This document shows positions 15,369-26,697 of a DNA stretch of 64,000 nucleotides, piece by piece; position 1 is the first letter of the stretch; every line of letters starts with the position of its first letter. The notes below the pieces were generated by a model. That model did not search any database. It saw only the letters and a program-made list of their open reading frames with translations, and was not told where the DNA came from. The stretch is taken from positions 795,188 to 859,187 of the forward strand of contig ML769385.1 of assembly GCA_009733575.1 (NCBI GenBank). The letters run 5' to 3'. The stretch is from Gymnopus androsaceus JB14. Taxonomy: Eukaryota > Basidiomycota > Agaricomycetes > Agaricales > Omphalotaceae. The position numbers were made by a program, and so were the translations under genes.

Positions 15369-17315
15369 TCAATTCTGTTGTAGTAAATCGAACAACACGC
15401 AACTCACATCTTCTGTCATATTATACACGTCTGACCCAGGCCTATTATACATCATGGCGTTTGCAAACATGAGGTAGATATCCCGTTGAAACTCTAGAGA
15501 GTTTGAGATAACACCGTCCTTGATTTTCGACTTGATGGTTTTGAGATCCATTGGTCGTTTTACGATATCACGATAATCCGGTGCTTCCGACTTTTTAATG
15601 GGGTTGTGGAAGATGGTCCCATTGCGATGTTGCGATATTTGGGAATGAAGCATGCCAATAACGTTTTGAAAGCGCTTTGAAGCTTGATTTTCTGTCCGTC
15701 GTCGCCGAGAAGACGAAGGGACTCCTATGAAGAGTAAGTGTAAATATAAAGAAAGATTGCGGAAGGGACAATATGTACCAGATCCCTCTTCGTCATCGAC
15801 AGGTTCCGAGTCGGCACGCATACGTGTTGAATCTCGTGTATCGAGCTCTGTGAAGGAGGCCCTTCGTTTGCCTTGCATTTGAGCGTTAGGTTGAGATATT
15901 TTGGGGATAAAGCACGACCTCTTACCCTGTCGTTTGGACGATGTGGGTTCAGGTGCAGGAGAGGCCTCATCTTCCACCGCCCCAGGTGTTTGGGCTGGCG
16001 TTTGGCCCTTGTCATCTTCCACCATGGGTTCAACTGATTCTGGAGCCGATTCTGCAAGAACAGAGGTGCGACGCAGACGGCGACGAGTTCGTGCTTGAGG
16101 AGTACTGGCCTTGCGTTGGCGTTTGAGTGCTTCTATATGAATTCTTAGTGGAGATACATGGAGGTATAACTGCATACTTACTAGCTGTACGGGCTTTCAG
16201 GAGTGGTTCGTCTCCCGACGTAGCTCCTTCTTCGTCGGCGACGTCCATCCGCTCCTCTGCGGTGGATTCATAGGGAGTGGCAGCTTGACTAGAGCGAGAG
16301 GCTTCGTCTTCAGCACCAAGGTCAATAGGAAGGTGAAGTGGGGATTGGGCAGCACTGGTAATCTGAGGAGTGTTCTCGTCCATCGGTTCGGCGGGTGTGG
16401 GTTGGCCGATTGGAGACTCGACTTGCTGAATTTCTTCTTCATGGTCTATCTCCGTCATGGGAGCCTCTTCATCTTCAGGCTCGGGTTTCAAGAGGTCCTT
16501 TTCAATCATCTGTGGGGAAGGTGCCTCTGAGACGATCGCGGGTGTTTCTTCCTCAAGTGCATCAGTCGGGGAAGCTGCGGACACTTCTATAGGACTTGGC
16601 CCAGACTCAATCTAAAAACGACTGTCATGGCTATGAAGGAGAGATCAAAGAGCAAAACTGACCTTGCCGGGAGAGGAAGTACTGCTTAAATCCGAAATGG
16701 AATCTTCTTTGGCGACTTGCTGAGCTTTGGCGGCATCGTCCCGTAGGTCCTCGATTTCAGATACAAGCTTTCTAGCGTCGTTTGGTTTCAGTAAACGATG
16801 GAATAGAAAAAAGTGGCGTACTTGAAGTTTTGTTCCTCGACTCGGATCAAGTCTTGTAACTCAAGAATACGGGCCTGGTAATGAGTTTGGGCGAGCTCGA
16901 GGTTGAGAGGGGCTGAAATGGACATGATTAAAGAGTTTATGCTGTGAAAGGAAACGTACCGTGCTTCTCTGCATCTGCCTCTGTTCTGCCACGGTGTTAG
17001 TAGGACATGCAAGACTGGTATTGTATGCACTCACATTTCCAAAGAGGCTTCTTTCCTCAAATGTTTATACATGGCTTGACATGACTGAATGCAAAGATAA
17101 GATTTGGAAACAAGAGTGGACTTTAGACCGACTTGTGCAGTAAAGAATGATTTTGGATGTGAAAGCAAAGGATGTTTTGATAACAAGCTTGAGATTTTAG
17201 TCCATGAGCTAGTCCCGAGTTGGTATACAGTTTGAGAAAGAACAAGGCAGTCGAGGTTCGTGAGGGAAGAGAAATCTGGCTCTGGCTGAGTTCTGCGCGT
17301 TGCTCGACCGCCCAT
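15369..17315 (-). CDS. BRD8/Bdc1-like bromodomain protein (probable NuA4 subunit)
   Basis: The N-terminal exon (from MGGRATRRTQPEPDF) contains a SANT-like helix block, LVLSQTVYQLGTSSWTKIS, characteristic of BRD8/Bdc1. A coiled segment and long acidic, Glu/Pro/Ser-rich linkers follow (16,000-16,600). The C-terminus is a single bromodomain: HRNGTIFHNPIKKSEAPDY, RPMDLKTIKSKIKDG, MFANAMMYNRPGSDVYNM. The conserved Asn of ...YNRPGSDVYNM that reads acetyl-lysine is present. BRD8-type proteins are NuA4 components, which fits the convergent neighbour TRA1 (205 bp between stops). The start is uncertain: an in-frame ATG at 17357 adds 14 residues and would leave only 12 bp to the GCP3 start. The exact orthology is inferred from motifs. 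Confidence 0.75.
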
Positions 17316-17369
17316 GGATGTCCTGCTGCAAGCTGAAGAGCAATCACGAGATCTCATTACTCCTTTTGA

Positions 17370-20300
17370 ATGTCCTCCTCGACCAACCTCCTTCCAACTT
17401 TGGAATCTCTCGTATATTCTCTCGTACCAGCATCAAGAAACGACGAACCTCTCAAAAATGAGCTTGTCGCTCATTGCCAGGAAATTCTGACAAGGTAAAG
17501 ACCAGATCCTAATCAAACTACAAACAAAAAATAACTTTTTTCGCAGTCGCATTGGCCAGAGCCATGAGCCCGACATAGGCCATCTAGCAGACTTGGTCAA
17601 GAGACAATGTATTTATTAAGAATCTGACGCGATTTTTATGTCTCTGTTGACTGAACATCCAGTGCTTCAGTCGTCTCCTTCCGGGACCGCGTCTCTCAAG
17701 TTCACCAATCTACTATCGCGTCTTTTGGATCAGGTTCGCGTCAAAATTCGTATTTGAATCCATAAAACTGATCTCAATCGAAAGCCCGTGCTTTCTAGAA
17801 AGCAAGCCTCGATACAATTCCTTCATTCACTGGCTTTATCGCGTCAACCATCAACATTAGTCCCTTTCCTCCCCTCCCTTGCACCCCCGCCTCCTGCAAG
17901 AGCATCACCGCTACAATCACCCTTGGAAAAGCCCCCACTCCCCAAATCTACCGCAAAGTCCAAAGCCGAACTATTGAGAGAGTATCGCGAACAGTCTGGC
18001 CGTCCACATCTACCCGAACATCTGCTACTTCGGGATACTCTATATCTTTTACAAGGCATCTCGGGGAAATATGTACAGCTTTCTTCACAGAGCGACAGTA
18101 ACCAACAGGAGCATAGGCTTGAGTTTGTGGATAACCCGGTGTGTTTGATTCTCTTGTAGCGCTATTGGAAACTAATAGCGCGTTTAGAGATATGTGATCT
18201 CGGTTCCAACAAAAACCCTCATCCATCGTCTCTCCGAGGTTGGCTACCTTTACTCTAGAGTTGATTCCTTTGTCCGAGCACGAGAAGGGTCTTCGGGAGT
18301 TGGTATGATTGAGCAGAGCCTATGTCATCACCTCCAAACCAAATTGACCGAGTACTATCGATTGATCGCTGTCCTCGAGTCTCAAATGCCCTCTGTGAAC
18401 TCTTCTGGAGATGCAAATGCAATCGATTTGAGGGAGCAGGAAACGGGGCTGACCTTGCGCCGTTTGGATGTGTGGATCAATGAATGGAGATTAAGAATGC
18501 GGATGATGAGCGTTTGCGTCGAGGGTGCTAGAGGTGTGGTTCTAACCTATACAGTAATGTGGAGGCTAACGTCCTTTTTTGCAGACTCTCAAGGCGGAGC
18601 GTTGGTCAACCTCATTCACAGCTACACAGATAACGGGGATCCATTCGTACGGAAATTCACTGATCAGCTGCTAGAAGAGGTATGCGTTATACCTAAATTT
18701 GAACGCTCATCTCACCATTCTTCAGGTATCAAAGCCCTTCTTTGCTACACTACACAAGTGGTTATTTTCGGGGGAACTGTATGACCCATTCAACGAATTC
18801 TTTGTTTCTATGGACCCAGGACTAGCTCACGTCCAGTACATGCATCCTTCATCACTCACAGGAAACATCAACCAACTTGCCAACGACGGCTTTGTTTCGC
18901 CAGACCAGGATGACCCTCGTAATAGACGGGGTGGGTTCGCAATTTGGGAGGCCAAGTACAGGTTCCAGCAGGACATGCTGCCGATGTTTGTCGGAGAAGC
19001 TTTTGGACGCAAGGTCAGTCTCTATAATCGGTCCAAATGCTTGCTCATGGTATGATATCTAGATCTTTTCAACAGGCAAGAGCTTGAACTTCATTCGCTA
19101 TAGCTGTCATGATAGCGATTGGGTCGTAACAAGAGAAAAAATGAGCAATACTGGCGGATGTGAGTGGTTTGTTGTCTTATTGCACAAGTTCCCGACATCA
19201 TTATAATATAGCTTTAAAGTATAGCGACATTGCTGGATTGGAACGCTCCATAGACGCGGCATATTCTACCGCGAGTCAACGTCTTTTTGACGTGTTCCTA
19301 GAAAAGTTCAAGCTGCTGGACCACTTGTCTGCATTGAAGAACTACATGATGCTAGGGCAGGGAGATTTCGCTGATCAGCTCATGATTGCTCTCGGGTAAG
19401 TACTCGGTCCTCATATATGCGATCAGCAATTAACCTTCCACTCCCTAGTCCAAGTCTATCTCGTCCAGCCAATACTCTCTTCCGACACAACCTCACCGCT
19501 ACACTAGAAACCGCCATCCGCTCCTCCAATGCACAAAGCGACCCTACAGACGTTCTGCGTCGATTAGACGCGCGCATGCTTGAGTACTCTCATGGTGAGA
19601 TTGGCTGGGACGTCTTCACTCTTGAATACAAGGTAGACGCGCCAATTGACACAGTCATCGATCCGGACGCCATGATCAAGTATCTAAAACTCTTCAACCA
19701 TCTCTGGCAGATGAAGCGAATCGAGGGCACCCTAAGTCGTGGATGGATGCGTGTCGCTGGCGGGGCACGGACGACGTTTCTAAGGTTGCCAGATCTCGAG
19801 CATTCATGGCATAAGATACGGATTGCGATGGCAGAGATGATACATGTTATCAAGCAGCTGCAGTCGTATTGTCATTTGGAGGTTATCGAGTGCTCATGGA
19901 AGAACTTGGTCGAGTTTTTGAATAAGAGGGAGGGTGATTTGGATGCGATGATTGATGCGCATAGGACATATTTAGATAGGTTGGTGAAGAAGATATTGCT
20001 GTTGAGCCCCAAGGCAGGGAGAGAGGTATGAATGAGCTGCGAGTTTTGCTGAACATTACTGATATAGCTCTGTTGAAGGAGAGCGTGATGAATCAAGTCA
20101 AGGACTTGTTTGCAATCGTGCTTCAATTCCAGGATTCAGTGGTAAGCAAATTTTCATCCTCTTAACCTCTCTGCTGATTTTTACCTAAAGGAAAACTTTT
20201 ACAATTTTTGTCTAACTGAATCTACACGACGAGATCGAAAACTTGACTCTGACCGAGGGCTTTACACTGGTCCAGAAGATCCAGATTCGTCTCTAGTAGA

Positions 20301-20514
20301 TAATCTTCCGCGACTACTGCGACCAGTGAACGACTATGGATCACAGTTTTCTGAAAAGGTGCAATCGCTGGTGGCTGCATTGCAGACACACCCGGATTTG
20401 GACTGTCGATTTTTGGGAGTGAGATTGAATTTCACAGAGTATTACCGGGGAAAGCAACAAAAGGAAAAGGAGAAGGAGAAGCTGGAGAGGGCGGAGACTG
20501 CGACACCTAGGTGA
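17370..20514 (+). CDS. SPC98: Gamma-tubulin complex component 3 (Spc98/GCP3)
   Basis: About 800 residues in roughly ten exons. After a variable N-terminus with a proline-rich stretch (17,880-17,950), the GCP N-terminal (GRIP1) domain reads TLIHRLSEVGYLYSRVDSF, SLCHHLQTKLTEYYRLIA, LLEEVSKPFFATLHKWLFSGEL, DPFNEFFV, WEAKYRFQQDMLP and GKSLNFIRYSCHD. The C-terminal GRIP2 domain carries GWDVFTLEYKVDAPIDTV, KYLKLFNHLWQMKRIE and ILLLSPKAGRE, and ends LGVRLNFTEYY. GCP3 and GCP2 build the small gamma-tubulin complex that nucleates microtubules at the spindle pole body. All exon joins read through without frameshift. The gene is divergent from the BRD8-like gene across a minimal gap. Confidence 0.9.
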
Positions 20515-20648
20515 TATGTATTGGATAATATCTGAATGTATTTTTCGTGTACTTATTCTCAATGTGGCTGACAACATTAGTGACACAATTAGTGACACAT
20601 AATAGCCGGATTAAGCGCTCATATGCGCTTTTCTTTCTTCTACTCAGT

Positions 20649-22773
20649 ATGGCCGCTCGCAACAAGCAAGTTGCATTAGCCTCATCGTACCCTCCTGCGG
20701 TAAACACGAAGGTGACGATTTATCTCTCTCCGTAGTATCACCATTAACCATTTGCTGGAGGTTCCAATCTTTTTACAGAAGCTGTTCAAAATAGTAAGCG
20801 ACCCCAGTACAAACGATGAGATATGCTGGTCGGAATCCGGAGATTCATTTTTTGGTAAATATTTCTTGATTTTATTCCTGCCGAAACTCATTCTGCTATC
20901 TCATTAGTACATGACCAAGAGCGTCTGTCAAAAATCCTTGGACACTGGTTTAAACACAACAAGTTTGCATCGTTTGTACGGCAATTGAACATGTACGGGT
21001 TTCACAAAATACCCCATCTCCAGCAGGGCGTATTGAAAAGTGATTCAGACGCAGAACGTTCACAGTTTGCACATCCAGACTTTCACCGTGATCAAGAAGA
21101 TCGCTTGATCTTCATCGAGAGGAAGAAGCAAGCTGCATCCAACGGCAAGGCCGAGCAGGGTATTGTTGACTTTCCTACTGTCCCTGCTCAGCCAGTTACT
21201 CAGGCTCCGACTGACCCGTCAACGGGCCAGGCTTTGGATATTCATGCCATCGTTAGTGGCATCGCTGCAATTCGACGCCACCAATCCAACATATCCTCTG
21301 AGCTGAACGAGCTGAAGCGCTCAAATCAAATGCTGTGGCAAGAGTCCATGGACGCTCGCAGTCGGCACCAGAAACAGCAGGACACTATCAATCGTATTGT
21401 CAAGTTTCTGGCGGGTGTTTTTGGGCAGCATGGTACTAGTAGTCCTGGGGGCAAAGATCAGGAGCGAGGACCGTCTCCTCACTCTGTCTTGCGGAGTTCG
21501 CGACTCATGATTGAGGATAAGAAGAGAGACAACAATGTTCCCAAAGTTGGAATTGTTGAGGTGCAGGATGAAGAAGCTGCTAGTCCCATTTCGCGGGGTG
21601 AATCTCCATGTACGTTGTTCATCTCCTCATGTTTGATGTGGTTGTGTAATTATGTTCTTTCCAGATCCTTTTGCTTCAATTGAAACTCCAGCTTCTACCA
21701 CTGCTCCTTCCCCAGTTCCCACTGAACTATACTCTCTCTCCGCCGTTACCACTCCACGCTTCGAGTTACCATCACCTACTTCCGAGCTACCCCCGGCAAC
21801 TCTCTCCGCCGTTACCACTCCACGCTTCGAGTTGCCATCACCTACTTCCGAGCTACCCCCGGCAACTCTCCCCGATACTCCTGCCTCTCCTCACAATTCC
21901 ATTATTTCCACCCAACCTCGGTATCCAGGGACGGATACCGCACAACAGGAGGATGGACTGCCCTTTTCTCCTTCTCGCTCGCCTGCTATCGACGAGCGCA
22001 TACAAGCTGCACTCAACTTTTTGACTCCGGGAGATATACAGCAACTATTCAACTCTTTGAGCACACATATGCCTGCTTTTTCTAGTGATTCGGTTGACCT
22101 TAATTCGCTCCAACAAGGCGCACAATCAAACCAACTACCATCCACTTCGTCCTCGCAAACCGTCATTTCTTCCAAACCGCCTTTCGACTTTGGTTCATTA
22201 TCGTCACCACAAATACCTGATACACAGGGAACAACACTAAATGGCGTTGATGATCTTATATCGTTTGACGCGCCGTATATGGATCAGTGGGATAAGGCGT
22301 CTGATATCGAGAAGGAGGTCGATTCGATGAACGATGGAATTGACGAGTTGATTCATAAACTGGGTCTCGATCCGTCGCTTATTGCCAACGCCGAGGTGAA
22401 CCAGACTGGTGGAAATGACTTGGATGCGTCCGTCTTGGATACGTCTTTTCCTTCCGCGGGAATACCTACAGCGGACCCAGCGACGCAGGACGATCTGTTC
22501 AACTCTTTTCTGAATACGTTTTCTTCCCCAGAGAGTAATGGTAATAGTAATGTCGGAGGTGGCTTGGATTTTGGAGATGACAGTATGGGCAGTATCAATC
22601 CGGTTACACCGTTTGAGGAATCTCCTGCAGAGACCATTGCTGCTGCTGCTGCTAGCGCAGGACTTGGGATGAACACACGGGCACAAAAGCGCAAGTCAGA
22701 TGCTGCTACGGAACTGGCAACGCAACTTGAAATACCCTCGGGTCCGAAATTGAAAAGGCGAAAAGACAAGTAG
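20649..22773 (+). CDS. HSF1: Heat shock transcription factor Hsf1
   Basis: Four exons (about 20649-20711, 20761-20854, 20908-21610, 21665-22773). The HSF DNA-binding domain is complete: VPIFLQKLFKIVSDPSTN, EICWSESGDSFFV, ILGHWFKHNKFASFVRQLN, MYGFHKIPH. It is followed by the HR-A/B trimerisation coiled coil (AIVSGIAAIRRHQSNISSE through INRIVKFLAGVFG), which separates Hsf1 from Sfl1/Skn7-type proteins. The C-terminal half is Ser/Thr/Pro-rich with acidic patches (probable activation domain) and ends in a basic KLKRRKDK. It holds an almost perfect 66-bp tandem duplication (21736-21867). The factor drives chaperone gene expression through heat shock elements. Confidence 0.93.
21736..21867 (+). repeat. 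66-bp tandem duplication inside HSF1
   Basis: Two adjacent 66-bp copies, 21736-21801 and 21802-21867, differ at one silent position (TTA versus TTG for Leu). Each encodes 22 residues beginning LSAVTTPRFELPSP and ending ELPPAT. The near identity indicates a recent duplication in the activation region, downstream of the trimerisation coil. Confidence 0.9.
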
Positions 22774-23057
22774 GTGAAGGTGTGGTTGTGGTTCTTTTGG
22801 CATTTACTGTCTGTAATATCAGTTGTTGCATTCATTATCTTGTCTCATATTATCAACATGTACTTGCATCCCCACTTTTTTGGTACTCACGAATTATATT
22901 AGTAATTGTAGATCAATTGTACAATAAAAAGCAAAATGCCTTTTACTCAGTTACTGCGGCTGCGAATGGCAATGTCAAAGCTGTGGACATGGGCGCTTTA
23001 TTTTTACTTTACTCGACCCTGGGAACACACCCTTCTTGATCACTGATATCATCTTCC

Positions 23058-24177
23058 ATGGCCTCCTCCGAGCTCCTTGCAGCAATTCAAGCTGGTAAAA
23101 AGCTGAAAAAGGCAGAAACAAATGACAAGAGTGCACCTGCCATAGACAAACCGAAAGGAGGTGGAGGTGGAGGAGGAGGAGGGGGAGGATTCTCATCGGG
23201 GGCTTCGGGAGCTTCCCCCGCAGTAAGCATGGGTGGAGGTGCACCTCAACTTGGAGGATTATTTGCTGGAGGAATGCCAAAATTGAAGCCAGCAGGACAA
23301 AGTAATCTGGGTAAGGTTGATGATCTGATTTAGTGTCTATAAATCTAACAACAACAATAGGTAAACCTCCAACACTGGGGAAACCGCCCTCAATACCACG
23401 AGCGACTCCAGCATCACCTCCAGCACGTGCTCCTCCTGCTCCTGCGCGAGCACCACCACCACCAGCACGAGCGCCTCCTGCGCCAGCTCGAGCAGCACCA
23501 GCTCCGACACTCTCAGCTCCGACACCCCCCGCACGAGCACCTCCTCCGCCTAGAGCTGCTCCAGTTCCTCCCGCAGCTCCAGCGCCTAGTTTGCCTACAC
23601 GCAAACCACCGAGCGCTCCTGCTCGGCCTACTCCTGCTCCTCCGTCACGTGCTACACCTCCACCTCCACCACCAGCTCCTACTTCGCCTGTTTCACCGTT
23701 GACCCGTGCACCTCCGAGTATTCCTGCACGGAAACCCACGGCAGTCGCAACGCCAGGACGAGCACCTCCGCCTCCGCCTGCACGGCCATCTAGTGTAGCT
23801 GTATCTGCACCCAAATCTGCACCTCCTCCTCCTCCAGCTAGGAAAACGCCAGCTGCACCTCCGCCACGCGAGACACGGTCTAGTATGCCTCCCCAACCTC
23901 CTCCTCCGCCTACTGCTCCGAGGTCACGTGTTGTGTCTACTCCCGCTCCTCCTAAGCCAAGTAGCAATGGTATTTCCCGCAAAAGTATTTATTTTCTCTT
24001 ATTAATATATCTGAATGCTATCTAACAATATTTCTAGTTCCTTCTCCGCCTCCAAATGCCGGATCTCACATGTTCCCAGTAACCGACTTTCCGCCTCCCA
24101 GGCCTTTCACGGCTGGAGTTCGAACCTATCCTAGTGGAAGACAGAAAGGGAGTGACTTTGATCTCGGCGTATTGTAG
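23058..24177 (+). CDS. VRP1: Verprolin/WIP-family actin regulator
   Basis: Three exons (about 23058-23312, 23361-23969, 24040-24177), about 330 residues. The N-terminal WH2 actin-monomer-binding motif is ELLAAIQAGKKLKKAE, followed by a run of about eleven glycines. The middle is a very long proline/alanine-rich region with APPPPARAP-type repeats suited to SH3 and profilin binding. The C-terminus has a WASP-binding signature: FPVTDFPPPRPF and YPSGRQKGSDFDL. Verprolin recruits WASP/Las17 to cortical actin patches for endocytosis. The large glycine-rich frame on the opposite strand is only a shadow of the proline codons. Confidence 0.85.
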
Positions 24178-24292
24178 GAATTTTAGGAATTTATACTTAG
24201 ATGTACTAGCGAGAATTATACGACAGGGGTTATGCTCGGGCTCACGTAAAGCGCTTGGTCAGAGTGACACGTAGCTCAAACGTAGCTTGTAT

Positions 24293-24298
24293 TATAAA
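24293..24298 (+). promoter_or_regulatory. Probable TATA box of PDI1
   Basis: TATAAA lies 48 bp upstream of the PDI1 start codon, in a short promoter that also holds GTGACACGTAGC at 24264-24275, which resembles UPR-type elements with an ACGT core. The assignment is by position and sequence only. Confidence 0.4.
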
Positions 24299-24345
24299 AG
24301 TCAATAGCGGCTACTATTCTACATCCTTTCCTTCTTTCTTTGAGG

Positions 24346-26067
24346 ATGAAATTCTCAATACTCTCTCCGGCATTGGCTCTTGCCTTTGCAGCCTACGCGC
24401 TTGCAGACGATTCAGACGTCATTTCTCTCACTTCAGATACTTTTAGTTCAGTTGACACTGAGCCGCTCATTCTCGTAGAGTTCTTTGCTCCCTGGTATGT
24501 ACTGCGCTTTGTCGGGCTAGATTTTATTCTCATTTTCTTCAGGTGCGGTCACTGCAAAGCACTTGCTCCTCATTATGAGGAAGCTGCTACTGCTCTCAAG
24601 GAAAAGAACATCAAGCTTGCCAAAGTCGACTGCGTTGACCAGGCCGATCTTTGCCAGGCAAACGGTATCCAAGGATACCCGTGCGTCCTTTCTATTTGCT
24701 TCTTGACGCGTTGCTCACTCGCTATTTAGGACTCTGAAAGTGTACAAAAACGGTACTCCTACAGATTACGCTGGTCCGCGGAAAGCCGATGGAATTATTA
24801 GCTACTATGGTCAAGTATGTTCTTAACGAGTTTTTTTTAATTACTTTCCTTTCTAATCTTTTCTCCAGACAATCCCTTCCTGCTGTCACAGACGTCACCG
24901 CGTCCAACGTTGGTGAAATCAAAAATGCCGACAAGTTTGTCGCTATTGCATACGTGTCTTCAACCTCCGATGCTCCTGCTGCTGCCTTCAGCCAGGTTGC
25001 AGAGGCCCACCGTGAAGACTTCCTCTTTGGTCTGTCTACTGACAAGGACGTTTTCGCTTCTGAGAACGTTTCTCCTCCGACTGTCGTTGTCTACCGTTCT
25101 TTCGACGAGCCCAAGGTCGCTTACCCTTACCCTATCGTTGACGCCAAAGCCGAGGACTTTGAAGAGTGGATGGCCGATCTTGCCATTCCCGTCATCGACG
25201 AAGTCAGCAGCGATAACTACGGTATATATGCTCAGAGCGCCAAACCTCTCGCATACGTCTTCATCGACCCCAGCGTCGAAAACAAGGACGAGATCATCGC
25301 CTCTGTGCGTCCCGTCGCACAAGAGTTCAAATCCAAGGTCAACTTTGTCTGGATTGACGCTATCAAGTTTGGTGACCACGCCAAAGCGCTCAACCTCCAG
25401 GAACCAAAGTGGCCTTCGTTCGTTATTCAGGATGTGAAGCAGCAGCTCAAGTATCCGTATGACCAGACCAAGGAGGTGACTGCAGAGTCTGTCAGGGACT
25501 GGACGAAGAAGTTCGTCACGGGTGAGCTCGAGCCAGAGCTTAAGAGTCAGCCCATCCCTGAATCTCAGGACGAGAGTGTGTTTACCCTCGTTGGTAAGCA
25601 ATTCGACGAGGTTGTCTTTGACGACTCGAAGGATGTCTTTGTTGAATTCTATGCTTCATGGTATGTTGTTTCATTATTATCTGTCGACAGCAATTACTAA
25701 CCCGACAACTAGGTGCGGTCACTGCAAACGTCTAAAACCCACCTGGGACCAGCTCGGTGACAAGTACGCTGATGTCAAGGACAAGCTTATCGTAGCCAAG
25801 ATGGAAGCCACCGAGAACGACCTTCCTCCCTCGGTTCCCTTCCGTGTCTCTGGCTTCCCAACAATCAAATTCAAGCCTGCAGGCTCGAGGGAGTTCATCG
25901 ACTACGAAGGTGACCGTTCATACGATTCACTTGTAGCGTTCGTCGAAGAGAACGCCAAAAACTCGCTTGTGCCCGTCGCTCTAGGTGACGATGGAGCACA
26001 GACTCACTTTTCGGCTGGAAATGAGAGTGCAGAACCGGTAGTGGCTGAAAAGCATGACGAGCTTTGA
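24346..26067 (+). CDS. PDI1: Protein disulfide isomerase
   Basis: About 500 residues, four introns. Order: signal peptide (MKFSILSPALALAFAAYALA), thioredoxin domain a with active site APW-CGHC, domains b and b', thioredoxin domain a' with ASW-CGHC, acidic tail and the ER-retention signal HDEL immediately before the stop. The enzyme forms and rearranges disulfides in the ER lumen. Introns interrupt both active sites at exactly the same place, after the second base of the Trp codon preceding CGHC. The start at 24346 gives the clean signal peptide. All frames join correctly. Confidence 0.96.
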
Positions 26068-26697
26068 GTATACTGGTCTGGGTAGCATGTATTTGTACAA
26101 CTTTCAGTAACGTAGCTATAGCTTCAGAACTGCTTAATATCACTTTATTTATTGAAGATTTGTGGTTGATTTGTGTAAGATTTGTGGCCTTTTTATTTAT
26201 TTTTTAAAAAACCATTGTTTAAGTATTCACCATGTGCTATATGTGGCAAATGGTCCAAGCATGTACGGGTGTCGTATAAGACGGTGTGTTCGTGTATGTC
26301 GAAACGGTAGTTGAATTTGTGGGCTTGAGTGGGTGCCAGTGTTAGCGGGACAAACGGACCGATTCATTTCCTAATCGCGCTTGAAATAATCGGCCTTGTT
26401 AGTACTTTCGTGTTGTTCCCTTTACAGCTCTAAATCTGGACTTGGGATTGATTTGCGCTTGCTTTCCTTGAGGTATTTATCCAACTTGCAATTATTCCTG
26501 TTAATTTAACCCTGTTCCACTTTAGATTCTGAACCCGCCAAATTGCTTCAGTGCTTCAGTTACCTTGAATTCGAACCACAACCTCGGGGCCTCTTTTTAC
26601 GCTGATCTAGGCCTTTCCAACTTAATCCGACGCTAACCGACGTAATTTTTTTTGTCCATACCGAGTCCGTGACGCCCGTTTCATCGCGACTTTCAAG
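26068..26697. other. PDI1-CTK1 intergenic region
   Basis: About 630 bp without a supported gene. It holds the AT-rich 3' flank of PDI1 (T/A runs near 26,190-26,215) and the 5' flank of CTK1, with a pyrimidine-rich tract just before the CTK1 start. A sequence resembling a tRNA B-box on the minus strand near 26,571 lacks a matching A-box. Confidence 0.5.

Noticed and set aside
22975..23982. A 335-residue glycine-rich frame on the minus strand
   Set aside because: It is the exact antisense of the proline/alanine-rich verprolin region; glycine and alanine follow from reverse-complementing CCN and GCN codons.
24960..25601. A long minus-strand frame opposite PDI1
   Set aside because: Shadow of the PDI1 coding sequence; no family motif and no splice support.
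26555..26645. B-box-like GGTTCGAATTC on the minus strand, suggestive of a tRNA
   Set aside because: No matching A box at the right distance and no cloverleaf folds by eye.
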